This document shows, one piece after another, positions 37,144-46,975 of a stretch of 64,000 nucleotides of DNA. Numbering within the stretch: position 1 is the stretch's first letter; each line of letters begins with the position of its first letter. The notes beneath the pieces are model-generated. The model saw only the letters and a list, made by a program, of their open reading frames with translations. It was not told the DNA's origin and did no database searches. Source of the stretch: Pseudomonas sp. P818 (lineage in GTDB: Bacteria; Pseudomonadota; Gammaproteobacteria; Pseudomonadales; Pseudomonadaceae); contig NZ_ATKM01000004.1 in the NCBI RefSeq assembly GCF_000418555.1, positions 1 through 64,000 on the forward strand, in the 5' to 3' direction. Made by a program: the position numbers and the translations under genes.

Positions 37144-38310
37144 ATGCCCTTGCCGTCCTTCCGAGAGCAGTTCGCCGCGCTGATCGCAGCGCCCTCGGTG
37201 AGCTGCACCCAGCCCAACTGGGACCAGAGCAACGCGCCTGTCATCGAGCTGCTTGCCGCCTGGCTCGGTGACCTGGGCTTCACCTGCGAAACCCAGCAGA
37301 TCGCCCCGGGCAAGTTCAATCTTCTCGCCAGTTATGGCTCCGGCCCTGGTGGTCTGGTGCTGGCTGGGCACAGCGATACCGTGCCCTTCGATGCGGCCCT
37401 GTGGCAGACCGATCCGCTCAAGCTGAGCGAAGTGGGCGACCGCTGGGTGGGGCTCGGCAGTTGCGACATGAAAGGCTTCTTCGCCCTGGCCATCGAGGCC
37501 GTACGGCCGCTGCTCGACCAGCCCTTCAAGCAGCCCTTGCTGATTCTCGCCACCTGTGACGAGGAAAGCTCCATGGCCGGTGCCCGCGCCCTGGCCGAGG
37601 CCGGGCGGCCGCTTGGCCGTGCGGCGGTGATCGGCGAGCCGACCGGCCTCAAACCCATCCGCCTGCACAAGGGCGTGATGATGGAGCGTATCGATATTCT
37701 CGGGCGCAGCGGTCACAGCTCCGACCCGAGTCTCGGTCATAGCGCGCTGGAGGCCATGCAGGATGTGATAGGTGAGCTGCGTGGCCTGCGTGCGCAGTGG
37801 CAGCGCGAATTCAACAACCCGCAATTCGGCGTGCCACAGCCGACGCTCAACCTCGGTTGTATCCACGGCGGCGACAATCCCAATCGCATCTGCGGGCAAT
37901 GTGCGCTGGAGTTCGATCTGCGCCCTCTGCCCGGCATGGACCCGGAGCAGTTGCGTGAGGCCATTCGCGGCAAGCTGCAGCCGCTGGCGCTCAAGCATCA
38001 GGTACGCATCGACTATGGTCCGCTGTTCCCCGAAGTGCCGCCATTCGAGCAGCGTGCCGATGCCGAGCTGGTGCGTCTGGCCGAGCGGCTGACCGGACAC
38101 AGCGCACAGGCGGTGGCATTCGGCACCGAGGCGCCTTATCTTCAGCGACTTGGCTGCGAGACCCTTGTGCTCGGCCCTGGCGATATCGACTGCGCGCACC
38201 AGCCGGGGGAACACCTGGAGCTGGCGCGTATCGAACCTACCGTGGCGCTACTGCGCCAACTGATCCAACACTATTGCCTGACCCGGAGCGAAGACGTGCA
38301 GCGACGATGA
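37144..38310 (+). CDS. argE: Acetylornithine deacetylase
   Basis: This 388-residue M20-family dizinc hydrolase removes the acetyl group from N-acetylornithine in arginine synthesis. Metal ligands are visible as His in VLAGHSDTVPFD, bridging Asp in LGSCDMKGFFA, the Glu pair in TCDEESSMAGA, and His near the end in CAHQPGEHLEL. RSGHSSDPSLGHSALEAM marks the dimerisation domain. argA follows, so the two arginine genes form a pair; pseudomonads also recycle acetyl groups through ArgJ, which makes ArgE partly redundant. Confidence 0.92.
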   Translation: MPLPSFREQFAALIAAPSVSCTQPNWDQSNAPVIELLAAWLGDLGFTCETQQIAPGKFNLLASYGSGPGGLVLAGHSDTVPFDAALWQTDPLKLSEVGDRWVGLGSCDMKGFFALAIEAVRPLLDQPFKQPLLILATCDEESSMAGARALAEAGRPLGRAAVIGEPTGLKPIRLHKGVMMERIDILGRSGHSSDPSLGHSALEAMQDVIGELRGLRAQWQREFNNPQFGVPQPTLNLGCIHGGDNPNRICGQCALEFDLRPLPGMDPEQLREAIRGKLQPLALKHQVRIDYGPLFPEVPPFEQRADAELVRLAERLTGHSAQAVAFGTEAPYLQRLGCETLVLGPGDIDCAHQPGEHLELARIEPTVALLRQLIQHYCLTRSEDVQRR

Positions 38311-38374
38311 GACCGACCTTCTGACCGAACATGACGGCCATGCCGTCCTACGTCTCTACGTTAATGGATTGCTC

Positions 38375-39673
38375 ATGCACGACTACGTCAACTGGTTACG
38401 CCACGCATCGCCCTATATCAACGCCCACCGCGACTGCACCTTCGTGGTCATGTTGCCGGGCGAGGGCGTTGCCCATCCGAATTTCGCCAATATCGTCCAC
38501 GACCTGGTGCTGCTGCACAGCCTCGGCGTGCGCCTGGTACTGGTGCATGGCTCGCGCCCGCAGATCGAGGCGCGCCTCGCTGCCCGCGGCCTGACTCCGC
38601 ACTACCACCGCGACCTGCGCATCACCGATGCGCCGACCCTGGAATGCGTGATCGATGCCGTCGGCCAGCTGCGCATCGCCATCGAGGCGCGTCTGTCGAT
38701 GGACATGGCGGCCTCGCCGATGCAGGGTTCGCGCCTGCGTCTGACTAGCGGCAACTTCGTCACCGCGCGGCCGATTGGTGTGCTCGATGGTATCGACTAT
38801 CACCACACCGGCGAAGTGCGGCGCATCGACCGCAAGGGTATCAACCGCCAGCTCGACGAGCGCAGCATCGTGCTGCTGTCGCCATTGGGCTATTCGCCCA
38901 CCGGGGAAATCTTCAACCTGGCCTGCGAGGACGTCGCCACCCGCGCCGCCATTGACCTGGGCGCGGACAAGCTGCTGCTGTTCGGCGCCGAAGACGGCCT
39001 GCTCGACGAGAACGGCAAGCTGGTGCGTGAGCTGCGTCCGCAGCAGGTGCCGGCGCATCTGGCACGGCTGGGCAGCAACTATCAGGGTGAGCTGCTCGAC
39101 GCCGCTGCCGAGGCCTGTCGGGGCGGCGTCAAACGCAGCCATATCGTCAGCTACGCCACCGATGGCGCACTGCTCAGCGAACTGTTCACCCGCACCGGCA
39201 ACGGCACGCTGGTGGCGCAGGAGCAATTCGAATCCCTGCGTGAGGCGACCATCGAGGATGTCGGTGGTCTGATCGAGCTGATCAGCCCGCTGGAAGAGCA
39301 GGGCATTCTGGTGCGTCGCTCACGCGAGGTGCTGGAGCGCGAGATCGAGCAGTTCAGCATCGTCGAGCGCGAAGGGTTGATCATCGCCTGCGCGGCGCTC
39401 TATCCCATCGCCGACTCGGACTGCGGCGAGCTGGCCTGCTTGGCGGTCAATCCCGATTACCGCCATGGCGGCCGCGGCGACGAGTTGCTGGAACGCATCG
39501 AGGCCAGGGCGCGGGCGCAGGGCATCAAGACCCTGTTCGTGCTCACCACCCGCACCGCCCACTGGTTCCGCGAGCGCGGCTTCGAGCCAAGCAGCGTCGA
39601 GCGTATGCCCACCGCGCGAGCATCGCTGTACAACTACCAGCGCAATTCCAAGGTATTCGAGAAGGCTTTGTAG
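38375..39673 (+). CDS. argA: N-acetylglutamate synthase
   Basis: This 432-residue enzyme makes N-acetylglutamate, the first step of arginine synthesis. An amino-acid-kinase domain (about 1-280) shows VLVHGSRPQIEARLAARG. A C-terminal GNAT acetyltransferase domain (about 285-432) shows ELACLAVNPDYRHGGRGDELLE and TARTHWFRERGF-like TRTAHWFRERGFEPSS. The kinase domain carries arginine feedback in this family. The ATG at 38375 matches the family's N-terminus; an in-frame TTG lies two codons earlier. Confidence 0.95.
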   Translation: MHDYVNWLRHASPYINAHRDCTFVVMLPGEGVAHPNFANIVHDLVLLHSLGVRLVLVHGSRPQIEARLAARGLTPHYHRDLRITDAPTLECVIDAVGQLRIAIEARLSMDMAASPMQGSRLRLTSGNFVTARPIGVLDGIDYHHTGEVRRIDRKGINRQLDERSIVLLSPLGYSPTGEIFNLACEDVATRAAIDLGADKLLLFGAEDGLLDENGKLVRELRPQQVPAHLARLGSNYQGELLDAAAEACRGGVKRSHIVSYATDGALLSELFTRTGNGTLVAQEQFESLREATIEDVGGLIELISPLEEQGILVRRSREVLEREIEQFSIVEREGLIIACAALYPIADSDCGELACLAVNPDYRHGGRGDELLERIEARARAQGIKTLFVLTTRTAHWFRERGFEPSSVERMPTARASLYNYQRNSKVFEKAL

Positions 39674-39697
39674 GCGGGGCGAGAGCAGGCCGCAACT

Positions 39698-39821
39698 GTA
39701 GGAGCGGATTTATCCGCGAGTTTCGCGGCTGAAGCCGCTCCTACACTGGAGCGATGCAGGAGGCCAAGGCCGAGCATGTAGCCGCGACGGGTTCACCGCT
39801 CGCGGCTAAAGCCCCTCCCAC
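39698..39821. repeat. REP cluster of three units after argA
   Basis: GTAGGAGCGGATTTATCCGCG with the inverted GCGGCTGAAGCCGCTCCTAC makes a pair at 39698-39744. A further unit, CGGCTAAAGCCCCTCCCAC, lies at about 39803-39821. No gene is visible here. Confidence 0.85.
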
Positions 39822-39835
39822 GATGCGTTCAGGAT

Positions 39836-40027
39836 TCAGGCGCTGTGCTGCTGCAGGCGCATCTGTTCGAAACCATCGTCCCAGCCGGCCTCCCAGGCTG
39901 CAGCAGGGATTTCGTCAGGGTAGGGCTGGCGGGTTCTCGGCTGGCCGGTGAGGCCGGCCATATAGCCTTGCTGGTAAGCCTTGGTCAGGCTCTCCAGGCT
40001 CCATTGCGGCGTGGCTTCTTCGGCCAT
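39836..40027 (-). CDS. Small protein resembling ribosome modulation factor
   Basis: This 63-residue basic-to-neutral protein contains KAYQQGYMAGLTGQP, then PYPDEIPAAAWEAGWDDGF. That pattern of GY-AG-G, a PY turn and W-GW-G resembles RMF (PF04957), which holds 100S ribosome dimers in stationary phase. It is not RMF itself: the strongly basic N-terminus of RMF is missing and a proline-rich insertion is present. It is conserved in position near gshA as far as I recall. A role in ribosome hibernation is inference. Confidence 0.7.
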   Translation of the reverse strand: MAEEATPQWSLESLTKAYQQGYMAGLTGQPRTRQPYPDEIPAAAWEAGWDDGFEQMRLQQHSA

Positions 40028-40152
40028 GGGCGCTGCTCGTCTATCGTCCTTTACCCGGCAATGCTAGCTTGCCGGGCGGCCCCGGGAGTGGCCGCCCATC
40101 CTGGCTTTTGCTCCGCTGGTTGGCTTTGTGACGCAGTCGACGCTTCGTCGCC

Positions 40153-41733
40153 TTACACGGCCAACGCCAGAATGCTCGCCTGATAGGCCGCGACAAAGGC
40201 GTCGAAGTCGCCCTTGGGCTGCGCTTCCAGCTCTGCCTGCTCGGCCAGCGACCGATGCGCGGCCGTCTCGAAGGCCTCCTGCTGCTGCGTGCTGAGCGGC
40301 TGCGCGCGGAAGTACTCGGCGTGGCGCAGGCTCTGCTGCAGGGCGAAGTCGGTGAAGCTCTGGCCCTGACGCAGAATCGCCAGCACCTGCGCCGATGGTG
40401 TCATCTCCACGTCGGCGACCTTGGCCTGCTGTTGCGCCAGGGCCTCGACATGCGCGCCACTGCCCTGGCTGCGGTCGAGCAGCTCGGCCAGTGGCAGGAT
40501 GCGTTCGAGCAGCTCGCCGGCCCAGACCTTGAGTTCCACCTGCTGACTGCCCTTTTGCAGATGCAGGCCGGGACGACGGCCTTCCTTGACCACCTTGAGG
40601 AAGTTGCTGGTGCAACTGCTGCACTCGCCGTTCTCCAGCAGCGGGCTGTCTTCCAGCGCGCAGAACAGCAGGAAGGCATCGATGAAGCGCGCCTGCGCCA
40701 CGTCTATGCCCAGCGGCAGGAAGGGATTGATGTCCAGGCAGCGCACTTCCACGTACTGCACACCGCGGCTCATCAGTGCCTGGATCGGCCGCTCGCCGCT
40801 GTGGGTCACGCGTTTCGGACGGATGCTCGAGTAGTACTCGTTCTCGATCTGCAGGATGTTGGTGTTGAGCTGCAGCCACTCGTCGCCACGCTTGGTGCCA
40901 GCCTCGACATAAGCCGGGTAGGGCGTGCCGACGGCCAGGCGCAGGCTGTCGGTGTAGCTGGCCAGGTCGTTGTAGCAGGGGGTCAGGCCGGACTGCGCGC
41001 TGCTCTGGTAGCCCAGGTCGCTCATGCGCAGGCTGGTGGCGTACGGCAGGTACAGGGTGCTGGCGTCCAGCTCCTGCAACTGGTGCGGGCGGCCGCGCAT
41101 GAAACCCTTGTCCAGCGCCGGCGAGGCGCCGAAAAGGTACATCAGCAGCCAGCTGTAGCGACGGAAGTTGCGGATCAGCGCGATATAGCGCGCCGACTGA
41201 TAGTCACGCGCACTCTGCTCGCTGCCTTCGCTCTGCTGCTGCAGTTGCCACAGTTTTTCCGGCAGGGAGAAGTTGTAGTGGATGCCGGCGATGCACTGCA
41301 TGGTCTTGCCGTAACGCAGCGCCAGGCCCTTGCGGTACACGTACTTGAGGCGGCCGATATTGGAGCTGCCGTAGCGGGCGATGGGGATGGTCTCTTCGTC
41401 CGGCAGCGCGCAGGGCATCGACGGGCTCCACAGCAGTTCGCCATCGAGCTTGTCATAGGCGAAGCGGTGGATGTCTTCCAGTTCGGCGAGGGTGGTGGCC
41501 GGATCCTTGGCGGTGCCAGTGATGAACTCCAGCAGCGACTCGGAGTAATCGGTGGTGATCTGCGCATGGGTCAGCGCCGAGCCCAGCGCCTGCGGGTGCG
41601 GGGTCAGGGCCAGTTGGCCGTCGCGGTCGACGCGCAGGCACTCGCGCTCGATACCATGCAGGCATTCACCCAGCAGGGACAGGTTGGCCGGCTCGCCGAG
41701 CTGGGCCAGGCGGCGGGAGAGAAGATCGCTCAA
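40153..41733 (-). CDS. gshA: Glutamate-cysteine ligase
   Basis: This 526-residue enzyme makes gamma-glutamylcysteine, the first step of glutathione synthesis. Family phrases are [51 protein letters not shown] and [18 protein letters not shown] chose the TTG start at 41733: AGGA lies 8 bases before it, and the protein then begins [12 protein letters not shown] like relatives. An in-frame upstream start would add residues foreign to the family. It is transcribed alone. Confidence 0.93.
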   Translation of the reverse strand: MSDLLSRRLAQLGEPANLSLLGECLHGIERECLRVDRDGQLALTPHPQALGSALTHAQITTDYSESLLEFITGTAKDPATTLAELEDIHRFAYDKLDGELLWSPSMPCALPDEETIPIARYGSSNIGRLKYVYRKGLALRYGKTMQCIAGIHYNFSLPEKLWQLQQQSEGSEQSARDYQSARYIALIRNFRRYSWLLMYLFGASPALDKGFMRGRPHQLQELDASTLYLPYATSLRMSDLGYQSSAQSGLTPCYNDLASYTDSLRLAVGTPYPAYVEAGTKRGDEWLQLNTNILQIENEYYSSIRPKRVTHSGERPIQALMSRGVQYVEVRCLDINPFLPLGIDVAQARFIDAFLLFCALEDSPLLENGECSSCTSNFLKVVKEGRRPGLHLQKGSQQVELKVWAGELLERILPLAELLDRSQGSGAHVEALAQQQAKVADVEMTPSAQVLAILRQGQSFTDFALQQSLRHAEYFRAQPLSTQQQEAFETAAHRSLAEQAELEAQPKGDFDAFVAAYQASILALAV

Positions 41734-41835
41734 GATGCAATTCCTAACTGGGCAGTCGCCACAATATGGGGATCGCCCCCGCACTCTGCAAGGGGCGACG
41801 ATGCAGCCACATTAGACGACTTCGCGCCCGGTCGA

Positions 41836-42222
41836 TTACACGCAGGCGAAGGTGCCTTGTGCCTTGGCGACCAGCTTGTCGCCCTGCAGCACTTCGGCTT
41901 CCACCACCTGGGTACGACGCCCGGCGTGCAGCACCTTGGCGTGGCACAGCACGCTGCCCTCGGAAACGGGGCGGATGTAGTTGATCTTGCACTCCAGCGT
42001 CACGCTGCTCGGGCCGCCATCGCCCAGGCTGTGGCTGGCCTGGCCCATGGCGGTGTCGATCAGCGAGAACAGCGCGCCGCCGTGCAGCTTGCCGTGCAGG
42101 TTGCGCAGCTCGTCGGTGAGGGTCAGGCGCACGCGCGCTTCGCCGCCGCCGGCCTGGAGAATCTCCAGGCCGAGCAGGCGGGAAAAGGCGCTGCTGGCGC
42201 CGACGTTGCCTTCCGTAGTCAT
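41836..42222 (-). CDS. PaaI-like hotdog thioesterase
   Basis: This 128-residue single hotdog domain has the PaaI/YdiI-type signature [22 protein letters not shown] near residue 42, with the catalytic-acid position in the helix. [24 protein letters not shown] forms the central strand. It should hydrolyse an acyl-CoA or aryl-CoA; the substrate cannot be told. Its start overlaps the end of tex by 4 bases (ATGA), so the two are co-translated. Confidence 0.9.
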   Translation of the reverse strand: MTTEGNVGASSAFSRLLGLEILQAGGGEARVRLTLTDELRNLHGKLHGGALFSLIDTAMGQASHSLGDGGPSSVTLECKINYIRPVSEGSVLCHAKVLHAGRRTQVVEAEVLQGDKLVAKAQGTFACV

Positions 42223-44546
42223 TTCTTCAACTGCTTGGCGTTGGCGAACAGCGCGGCCATGCCGCCGGTGGCGGGAGCCGGTTTGTCCTGGCTGGAGTAG
42301 CGCTCGCTGCGCGGCGTATTGCCGCCGCGGTTGCCGTTGCCGCGTTGCCCACCGCGCGCGCCCTCGACTTTCTCGCCGGGGGTGTCGCCCATGCGCATGG
42401 ACAGGGCGATGCGGTTACGCGGGATGTCCACTTCCATCACCTTGACCTTGACCACGTCGCCGGCCTTGACCGCCTCGTGCGGGTCCTTGATGAACTTCTC
42501 CGACAGCGCGCTGATGTGCACCAGACCGTCCTGGTGCACGCCGATATCGACGAAGGCGCCGAAGTTGGTGACGTTGGTGACCACGCCTTCGAGCACCATG
42601 CCCAGCTTGAGATCGTTCAGCGTTTCCACGCCTTCCTGGAACTCGGCGGTCTTGAACTCCGGGCGCGGGTCGCGGCCGGGCTTGTCCAGTTCCTTGAGGA
42701 TGTCGCCGACGGTGACCAGGCCGAAGCGCTCGTCAGTGAACTTGGCCGGATCGAGACGCTTGAGGAAGCTCGAATCGCCGATCAGCGAGCGGATGTCGCG
42801 GCCTGTGTCCTGGGCGATGCGCTCGACCAGCGGGTAGGTTTCCGGGTGCACCGCCGAGGCGTCCAGCGGGTTGTCGCCGTTCATCACGCGTAGGAAGCCG
42901 GCAGCCTGCTCGAAGGTCTTCTCGCCCAGGCGCGGCACCTTCTTCAGCTCGGCGCGCGAGGCGAAGGCGCCGTTGGCGTCGCGGTACTGCACGATGTTCT
43001 GCGCCAGGGTGGCGTTGAGACCGGAGATACGCGCCAGCAGAGCGGCAGAGGCGGTGTTGACGTCCACGCCGACGGCGTTCACGCAGTCCTCGACCACGGC
43101 GTCCAGGCTGCGCGCCAGCTTGAGCTGGGAGACGTCATGCTGGTACTGGCCGACGCCGATGGATTTCGGGTCGATCTTCACCAGCTCGGCCAGCGGGTCC
43201 TGCAGGCGGCGGGCGATGGAGACTGCGCCGCGCAGCGACACATCGAGATCGGGGAATTCGCGGGCGGCCAGTTCCGAGGCCGAATACACCGAGGCGCCGG
43301 CCTCGGAGACCATCACCTTGGTCAGCTTCAGGCCCGGCACCTTCTTGATCAGCTCGGCGGCCAGCTTGTCGGTCTCGCGGCTGGCGGTGCCGTTGCCGAT
43401 GGAGATCAGGTCGACGCCATGCTTGGCGCACAGCTTGGCGAGGATCGCCAGGGTGCCGTCCCAGTCGTTGCGCGGGGCGTGCGGGTAGACGGTGGCGGTT
43501 TCCAGCACCTTGCCGGTGGCGTCGACCACCGCCACCTTGCATCCGGTGCGCAGGCCCGGGTCCAGTGCCAGGGTGGCGCGCGGGCCGGCCGGGGCGGCCA
43601 GCAGCAGGTCGTGCAGATTGCGGGCGAACACGCTGATCGCCTCGTCCTCCGCCTTCTCGCGCAGCTCGCCAAGCAGGTCGGTTTCCAAGTGGTTGTACAG
43701 CTTGACCTTCCAGGTCCAGCGCACCACCTCGGCCAGCCACTTGTCGGCGGCGCGGCCCTGGTTCTGCAGGCCGAAGCGCTCGCCAATCATCAGCTCGCAG
43801 GGGTGCAGGGTGCCGGGCAGTTCTTCGCCGACCTTGAGGCTGGCGCTGAGAATGCCTTCGTTACGCCCGCGGAAGATCGCCAGTGCGCGGTGCGACGGCA
43901 CGCCCTTGAGCGGCTCGTCGTGCTCGAAGTAGTCGCTGAACTTGGCGCCTTCGTTCTCCTTGCCCGGCACCAGGCGCGCGCTGAGGGTGGCGTTGTCCTT
44001 GAGGAAACTGCGCAGCTTGTCCAGCAGCGCGGCGTCTTCGGCGAAGCGCTCCATGAGGATGTACTTGGCGCCTTCGAGCACGGCCTTCACATCGGCGAAG
44101 CCCTTCTCGGCGTCGATGAAGCGCTCGGCTTCCTGCTCCGGGGTCAGGCTCGGATCGTTGAACAGCGCATCGGCCAGTTCGCCTAGGCCGGCCTCCAGGG
44201 CGATCTGGCCCTTGGTGCGGCGCTTCTGCTTGTACGGCAGATAGAGGTCTTCGAGGCGCGTCTTGGTGTCGGCCAGGTCGATCTCGCGCTTGAGCTCTGG
44301 GGTCAGCTTGCCTTGTTCCTCGATGCTGGCGAGGATCGCCACGCGGCGTTCGTCCAGTTCGCGCAGGTAGCGCAGGCGTTCTTCCAGGTGGCGCAGTTGG
44401 GTATCGTCGAGGCTGCCGGTCACTTCTTTACGGTAACGGGCGATGAAGGGCACGGTGGAGCCCTCGTCGAGCAGGGCCACGGCGGCGGCGACCTGTTGCG
44501 GGCGCACGCCCAGCTCTTCGGCGATGCGATTGTTGATGCTATCCAT
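42219..44546 (-). CDS. tex: RNA-binding transcription accessory protein Tex
   Basis: This 775-residue nucleic-acid-binding protein begins with a helical domain ([16 protein letters not shown]). A YqgF/RNase H-like domain ([20 protein letters not shown]) and helix-hairpin-helix repeats ([19 protein letters not shown]) follow. A C-terminal S1 domain ([29 protein letters not shown]) and a low-complexity tail rich in G, R and N end it. Tex is a structurally known P. aeruginosa protein, related to eukaryotic Spt6. The ATG at 44546 is the family start; an in-frame GTG lies 15 bases upstream. Confidence 0.95.
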   Translation of the reverse strand: MDSINNRIAEELGVRPQQVAAAVALLDEGSTVPFIARYRKEVTGSLDDTQLRHLEERLRYLRELDERRVAILASIEEQGKLTPELKREIDLADTKTRLEDLYLPYKQKRRTKGQIALEAGLGELADALFNDPSLTPEQEAERFIDAEKGFADVKAVLEGAKYILMERFAEDAALLDKLRSFLKDNATLSARLVPGKENEGAKFSDYFEHDEPLKGVPSHRALAIFRGRNEGILSASLKVGEELPGTLHPCELMIGERFGLQNQGRAADKWLAEVVRWTWKVKLYNHLETDLLGELREKAEDEAISVFARNLHDLLLAAPAGPRATLALDPGLRTGCKVAVVDATGKVLETATVYPHAPRNDWDGTLAILAKLCAKHGVDLISIGNGTASRETDKLAAELIKKVPGLKLTKVMVSEAGASVYSASELAAREFPDLDVSLRGAVSIARRLQDPLAELVKIDPKSIGVGQYQHDVSQLKLARSLDAVVEDCVNAVGVDVNTASAALLARISGLNATLAQNIVQYRDANGAFASRAELKKVPRLGEKTFEQAAGFLRVMNGDNPLDASAVHPETYPLVERIAQDTGRDIRSLIGDSSFLKRLDPAKFTDERFGLVTVGDILKELDKPGRDPRPEFKTAEFQEGVETLNDLKLGMVLEGVVTNVTNFGAFVDIGVHQDGLVHISALSEKFIKDPHEAVKAGDVVKVKVMEVDIPRNRIALSMRMGDTPGEKVEGARGGQRGNGNRGGNTPRSERYSSQDKPAPATGGMAALFANAKQLKK

Positions 44547-44748
44547 ATAAAAACTACCCACTGAAGCGACAGGGCGGCCGTAAACATGCCGGCCAGATAC
44601 GAAAGCGGCGCATTATAAACACCGCATTCGCGAGAGCTGCGAACCGTTCGGGGAAAAATCTGCTAACAATGGCTAAAGCGCCCATCCATGCGCCTGAGCG
44701 ATAATGCCGCCACTTGCCGTCCTTAGTACGGCTGTCCAAGGAGACGCC

Positions 44749-45486
44749 ATGACCCAGTCCGCTGCTACTGTCGCCGAAGGCGAGAAGATTCTCATCGTCG
44801 ATGACGACGCCCGTCTGCGCCGCTTGCTCGAGCGCTTCTTCGATGAGCAGGGCTATCGGGTACGCGCAGTGGAGAACGTCGAGCAGATGGACCGCCTGCT
44901 GGCGCGTGAGCTGTTCAATCTGGTGGTGCTCGACCTGATGCTGCCGGGTGAGGATGGCCTCTCGGCCTGCCGCCGCCTGCGCGAATCGAACAACCAGATC
45001 CCGATCATCATGCTCACTGCCAAGGGCGATGAGTCCAGTCGCATCCAGGGCCTGGAGCTGGGCGCTGACGATTACCTGGCCAAGCCCTTCAACCCGCGCG
45101 AACTGCTGGCCCGCATCAAGGCTGTGCTGCGTCGTCAGGCACCGGTGGTGCCGGGCGCACCCGGTACCGAGGATGAGAGCGTGAGCTTCGGCGAGTACGA
45201 GCTGTCGCTGGCCACCCGCGAGCTGAAAAAGGGTGAGGAAGTGCACATGCTCACCACCGGCGAGTTCGCCGTGCTCAAGGCCCTGGTACAGCATGCCCGC
45301 GAGCCGCTGACCCGTGACAAGCTGATGAATCTGGCCCGTGGCCGCGAGTGGGATGCCCTGGAGCGCTCCATCGATGTGCAGATCAGCCGCCTGCGTCGCC
45401 TGATCGAGCCGGACCCGTCCAAGCCGCGCTATATCCAGACCGTCTGGGGTGTGGGTTACGTGTTCGTTCCTGATGGCAACAAGTGA
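44749..45486 (+). CDS. ompR: OmpR-family response regulator (OmpR/AmgR)
   Basis: This 245-residue regulator has a receiver domain with acidic pocket ILIVDDDARLRR and phosphoacceptor D62 in VVLDLMLPGEDG. Lys in DYLAKPFNPREL completes the site. The C-terminal winged helix (about 140-240) is of OmpR type (LTTGEFAVLKALVQHAREPLTRDKLM). In P. aeruginosa this pair is called AmgRS and controls membrane stress and aminoglycoside tolerance. An envZ-type kinase follows, separated by a REP pair. Confidence 0.94.
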   Translation: MTQSAATVAEGEKILIVDDDARLRRLLERFFDEQGYRVRAVENVEQMDRLLARELFNLVVLDLMLPGEDGLSACRRLRESNNQIPIIMLTAKGDESSRIQGLELGADDYLAKPFNPRELLARIKAVLRRQAPVVPGAPGTEDESVSFGEYELSLATRELKKGEEVHMLTTGEFAVLKALVQHAREPLTRDKLMNLARGREWDALERSIDVQISRLRRLIEPDPSKPRYIQTVWGVGYVFVPDGNK

Positions 45487-45489
45487 TGC

Positions 45490-45550
45490 GTAGGAGCGAG
45501 CTCTGCTCGCGAATTGAGGTCACGTTTTCGCGAGCAAAGCTCGCTCCTAC
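45490..45550. repeat. Paired REP element between ompR and envZ
   Basis: GTAGGAGCGAGCTCTGCTCGCG and the inverted CGCGAGCAAAGCTCGCTCCTAC form a long hairpin that fills almost the whole ompR-envZ spacer. It ends 12 bases before the envZ start. Confidence 0.9.
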
Positions 45551-45562
45551 GGTTCCGCGTTG

Positions 45563-46879
45563 ATGAAAACCCCCTACTGGTTCCCGCAAAGCTTCTTCTC
45601 CCGCACCCTCTGGCTGGTGCTCATCGTCGTGCTGTTCTCCAAGGCGCTGACGCTGGTGTACCTGATGATGAACGAGGACGTGCTGGTCGACCGCCAGTAC
45701 AGCCACGGTGCGGCGCTGACCCTGCGGGCCTACTGGGCGGCCAACCCCGATGACCGTGACCATATCGCCCAGGCCGCCGGGCTCAAGCGCATCCCGCGCG
45801 ACAAGGTGCCGGCCAGCGAGCAACACTGGCCCTACAGCGAAATCTTCCAGCGGCAGATGCAGACCGAACTTGGCCCGGATACCGAAACCCGCGTGCGCGC
45901 GACCACGCCGCCGGCGCTCTGGGTGCATGCGCCGAGTCTCGGCGATGGCTGGGTGCGGGTGCCGATGTACCCGCATCCGCTGCGCGGTCAGCGTATCTGG
46001 AGCGTGCTCGGCTGGTTCCTTGCGATCGGCCTGTTGTCCACCGCCGCTGCCTGGATCTTCGTGCGTCAGCTCAACGCGCCGCTCAAGCGCCTGGTCTACG
46101 CCGCCCGCCAGCTTGGTCAGGGGCGTAGCGTGCGCCTGCCGGTGAGCGATACGCCGAGCGAAATGACCGAGGTGTATCGGGCCTTCAACCAGATGGCCGA
46201 GGATGTCGAGCAGGCCGGTCGCGAGCGCGAGCTGATGCTGGCGGGTGTTTCCCATGACCTGCGCACGCCGTTGACGCGTCTGCGCCTGGCGCTGGAGTTC
46301 ATGGACAACGATTCCGAACTGACCGATGACATGGTCCGCGATATCGAGGACATGGATGCCATCCTCGATCAATTCCTCGCCTTCATCCGCGACGGCCGCG
46401 ACGAGCCGGTGGAAGAGGCCGATTTCCCCGAGCTGGTGCGCGAAACCCTGGCCCCCTACAACCAGGGCGTCGAGCGCGTCCGCCTGTGCCTCGAGGCCAT
46501 CCCGCCGTTTCCGCTGCGCCGGGTGTCGACCAAGCGTCTGCTCACCAACCTGGTGGAGAATGCGCTCAATCATGGCGGCGGCGATGCGGTCGAGGTGGTC
46601 GCCAGCCTGGCCGGCGATCAAAGCGCACCCTATGTGGTGCTGAGCGTGCTGGACCGTGGCAACGGCATCGATCCGGCCGAGCTGGACACCATCTTCAATC
46701 CCTTCATCCGCGGTGATCGGGCCCGTGGCGGGCGCGGTACCGGCCTTGGCCTGGCCATCGTCAAGCGCATCGCGGCGCTGCATGGCGGCAGCGTCGAGCT
46801 GCGCAATCGCAGCGGTGGTGGTCTCGAAGCCCGCGTGCGACTACCACTGGGGTTGTTGCTACCGCGCGACGCGGTGTAG
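45563..46879 (+). CDS. envZ: Sensor histidine kinase EnvZ/AmgS
   Basis: This 438-residue kinase has two membrane segments (about 15-36 and 150-175) enclosing a periplasmic domain. A HAMP domain and the H-box MLAGVSHDLRTPLTRLRLALEF follow. The ATPase domain has N-box NLVENALNHGG, G1 DRGNGIDPAEL and G2 GGRGTGLGLAIVKRI. It should phosphorylate the OmpR-type regulator encoded upstream. There is no clear ribosome site: the REP hairpin ends 12 bases before the ATG, so its translation may be weak or coupled. Confidence 0.93.
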   Translation: MKTPYWFPQSFFSRTLWLVLIVVLFSKALTLVYLMMNEDVLVDRQYSHGAALTLRAYWAANPDDRDHIAQAAGLKRIPRDKVPASEQHWPYSEIFQRQMQTELGPDTETRVRATTPPALWVHAPSLGDGWVRVPMYPHPLRGQRIWSVLGWFLAIGLLSTAAAWIFVRQLNAPLKRLVYAARQLGQGRSVRLPVSDTPSEMTEVYRAFNQMAEDVEQAGRERELMLAGVSHDLRTPLTRLRLALEFMDNDSELTDDMVRDIEDMDAILDQFLAFIRDGRDEPVEEADFPELVRETLAPYNQGVERVRLCLEAIPPFPLRRVSTKRLLTNLVENALNHGGGDAVEVVASLAGDQSAPYVVLSVLDRGNGIDPAELDTIFNPFIRGDRARGGRGTGLGLAIVKRIAALHGGSVELRNRSGGGLEARVRLPLGLLLPRDAV

Positions 46880-46975
46880 CCGAACGTCCAATTACAGCGT
46901 TCGAGTGCTGGCAATATGCTGCCAAGCGCTTTGGCGCTGGGCTATGCTGTGCCTGCGCATCACTTCGAGGCCTGC

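Noticed and set aside
39698..39821. CRISPR-like array
   Set aside because: The repeats are inverted REP units of varying sequence without regular spacers or cas genes.
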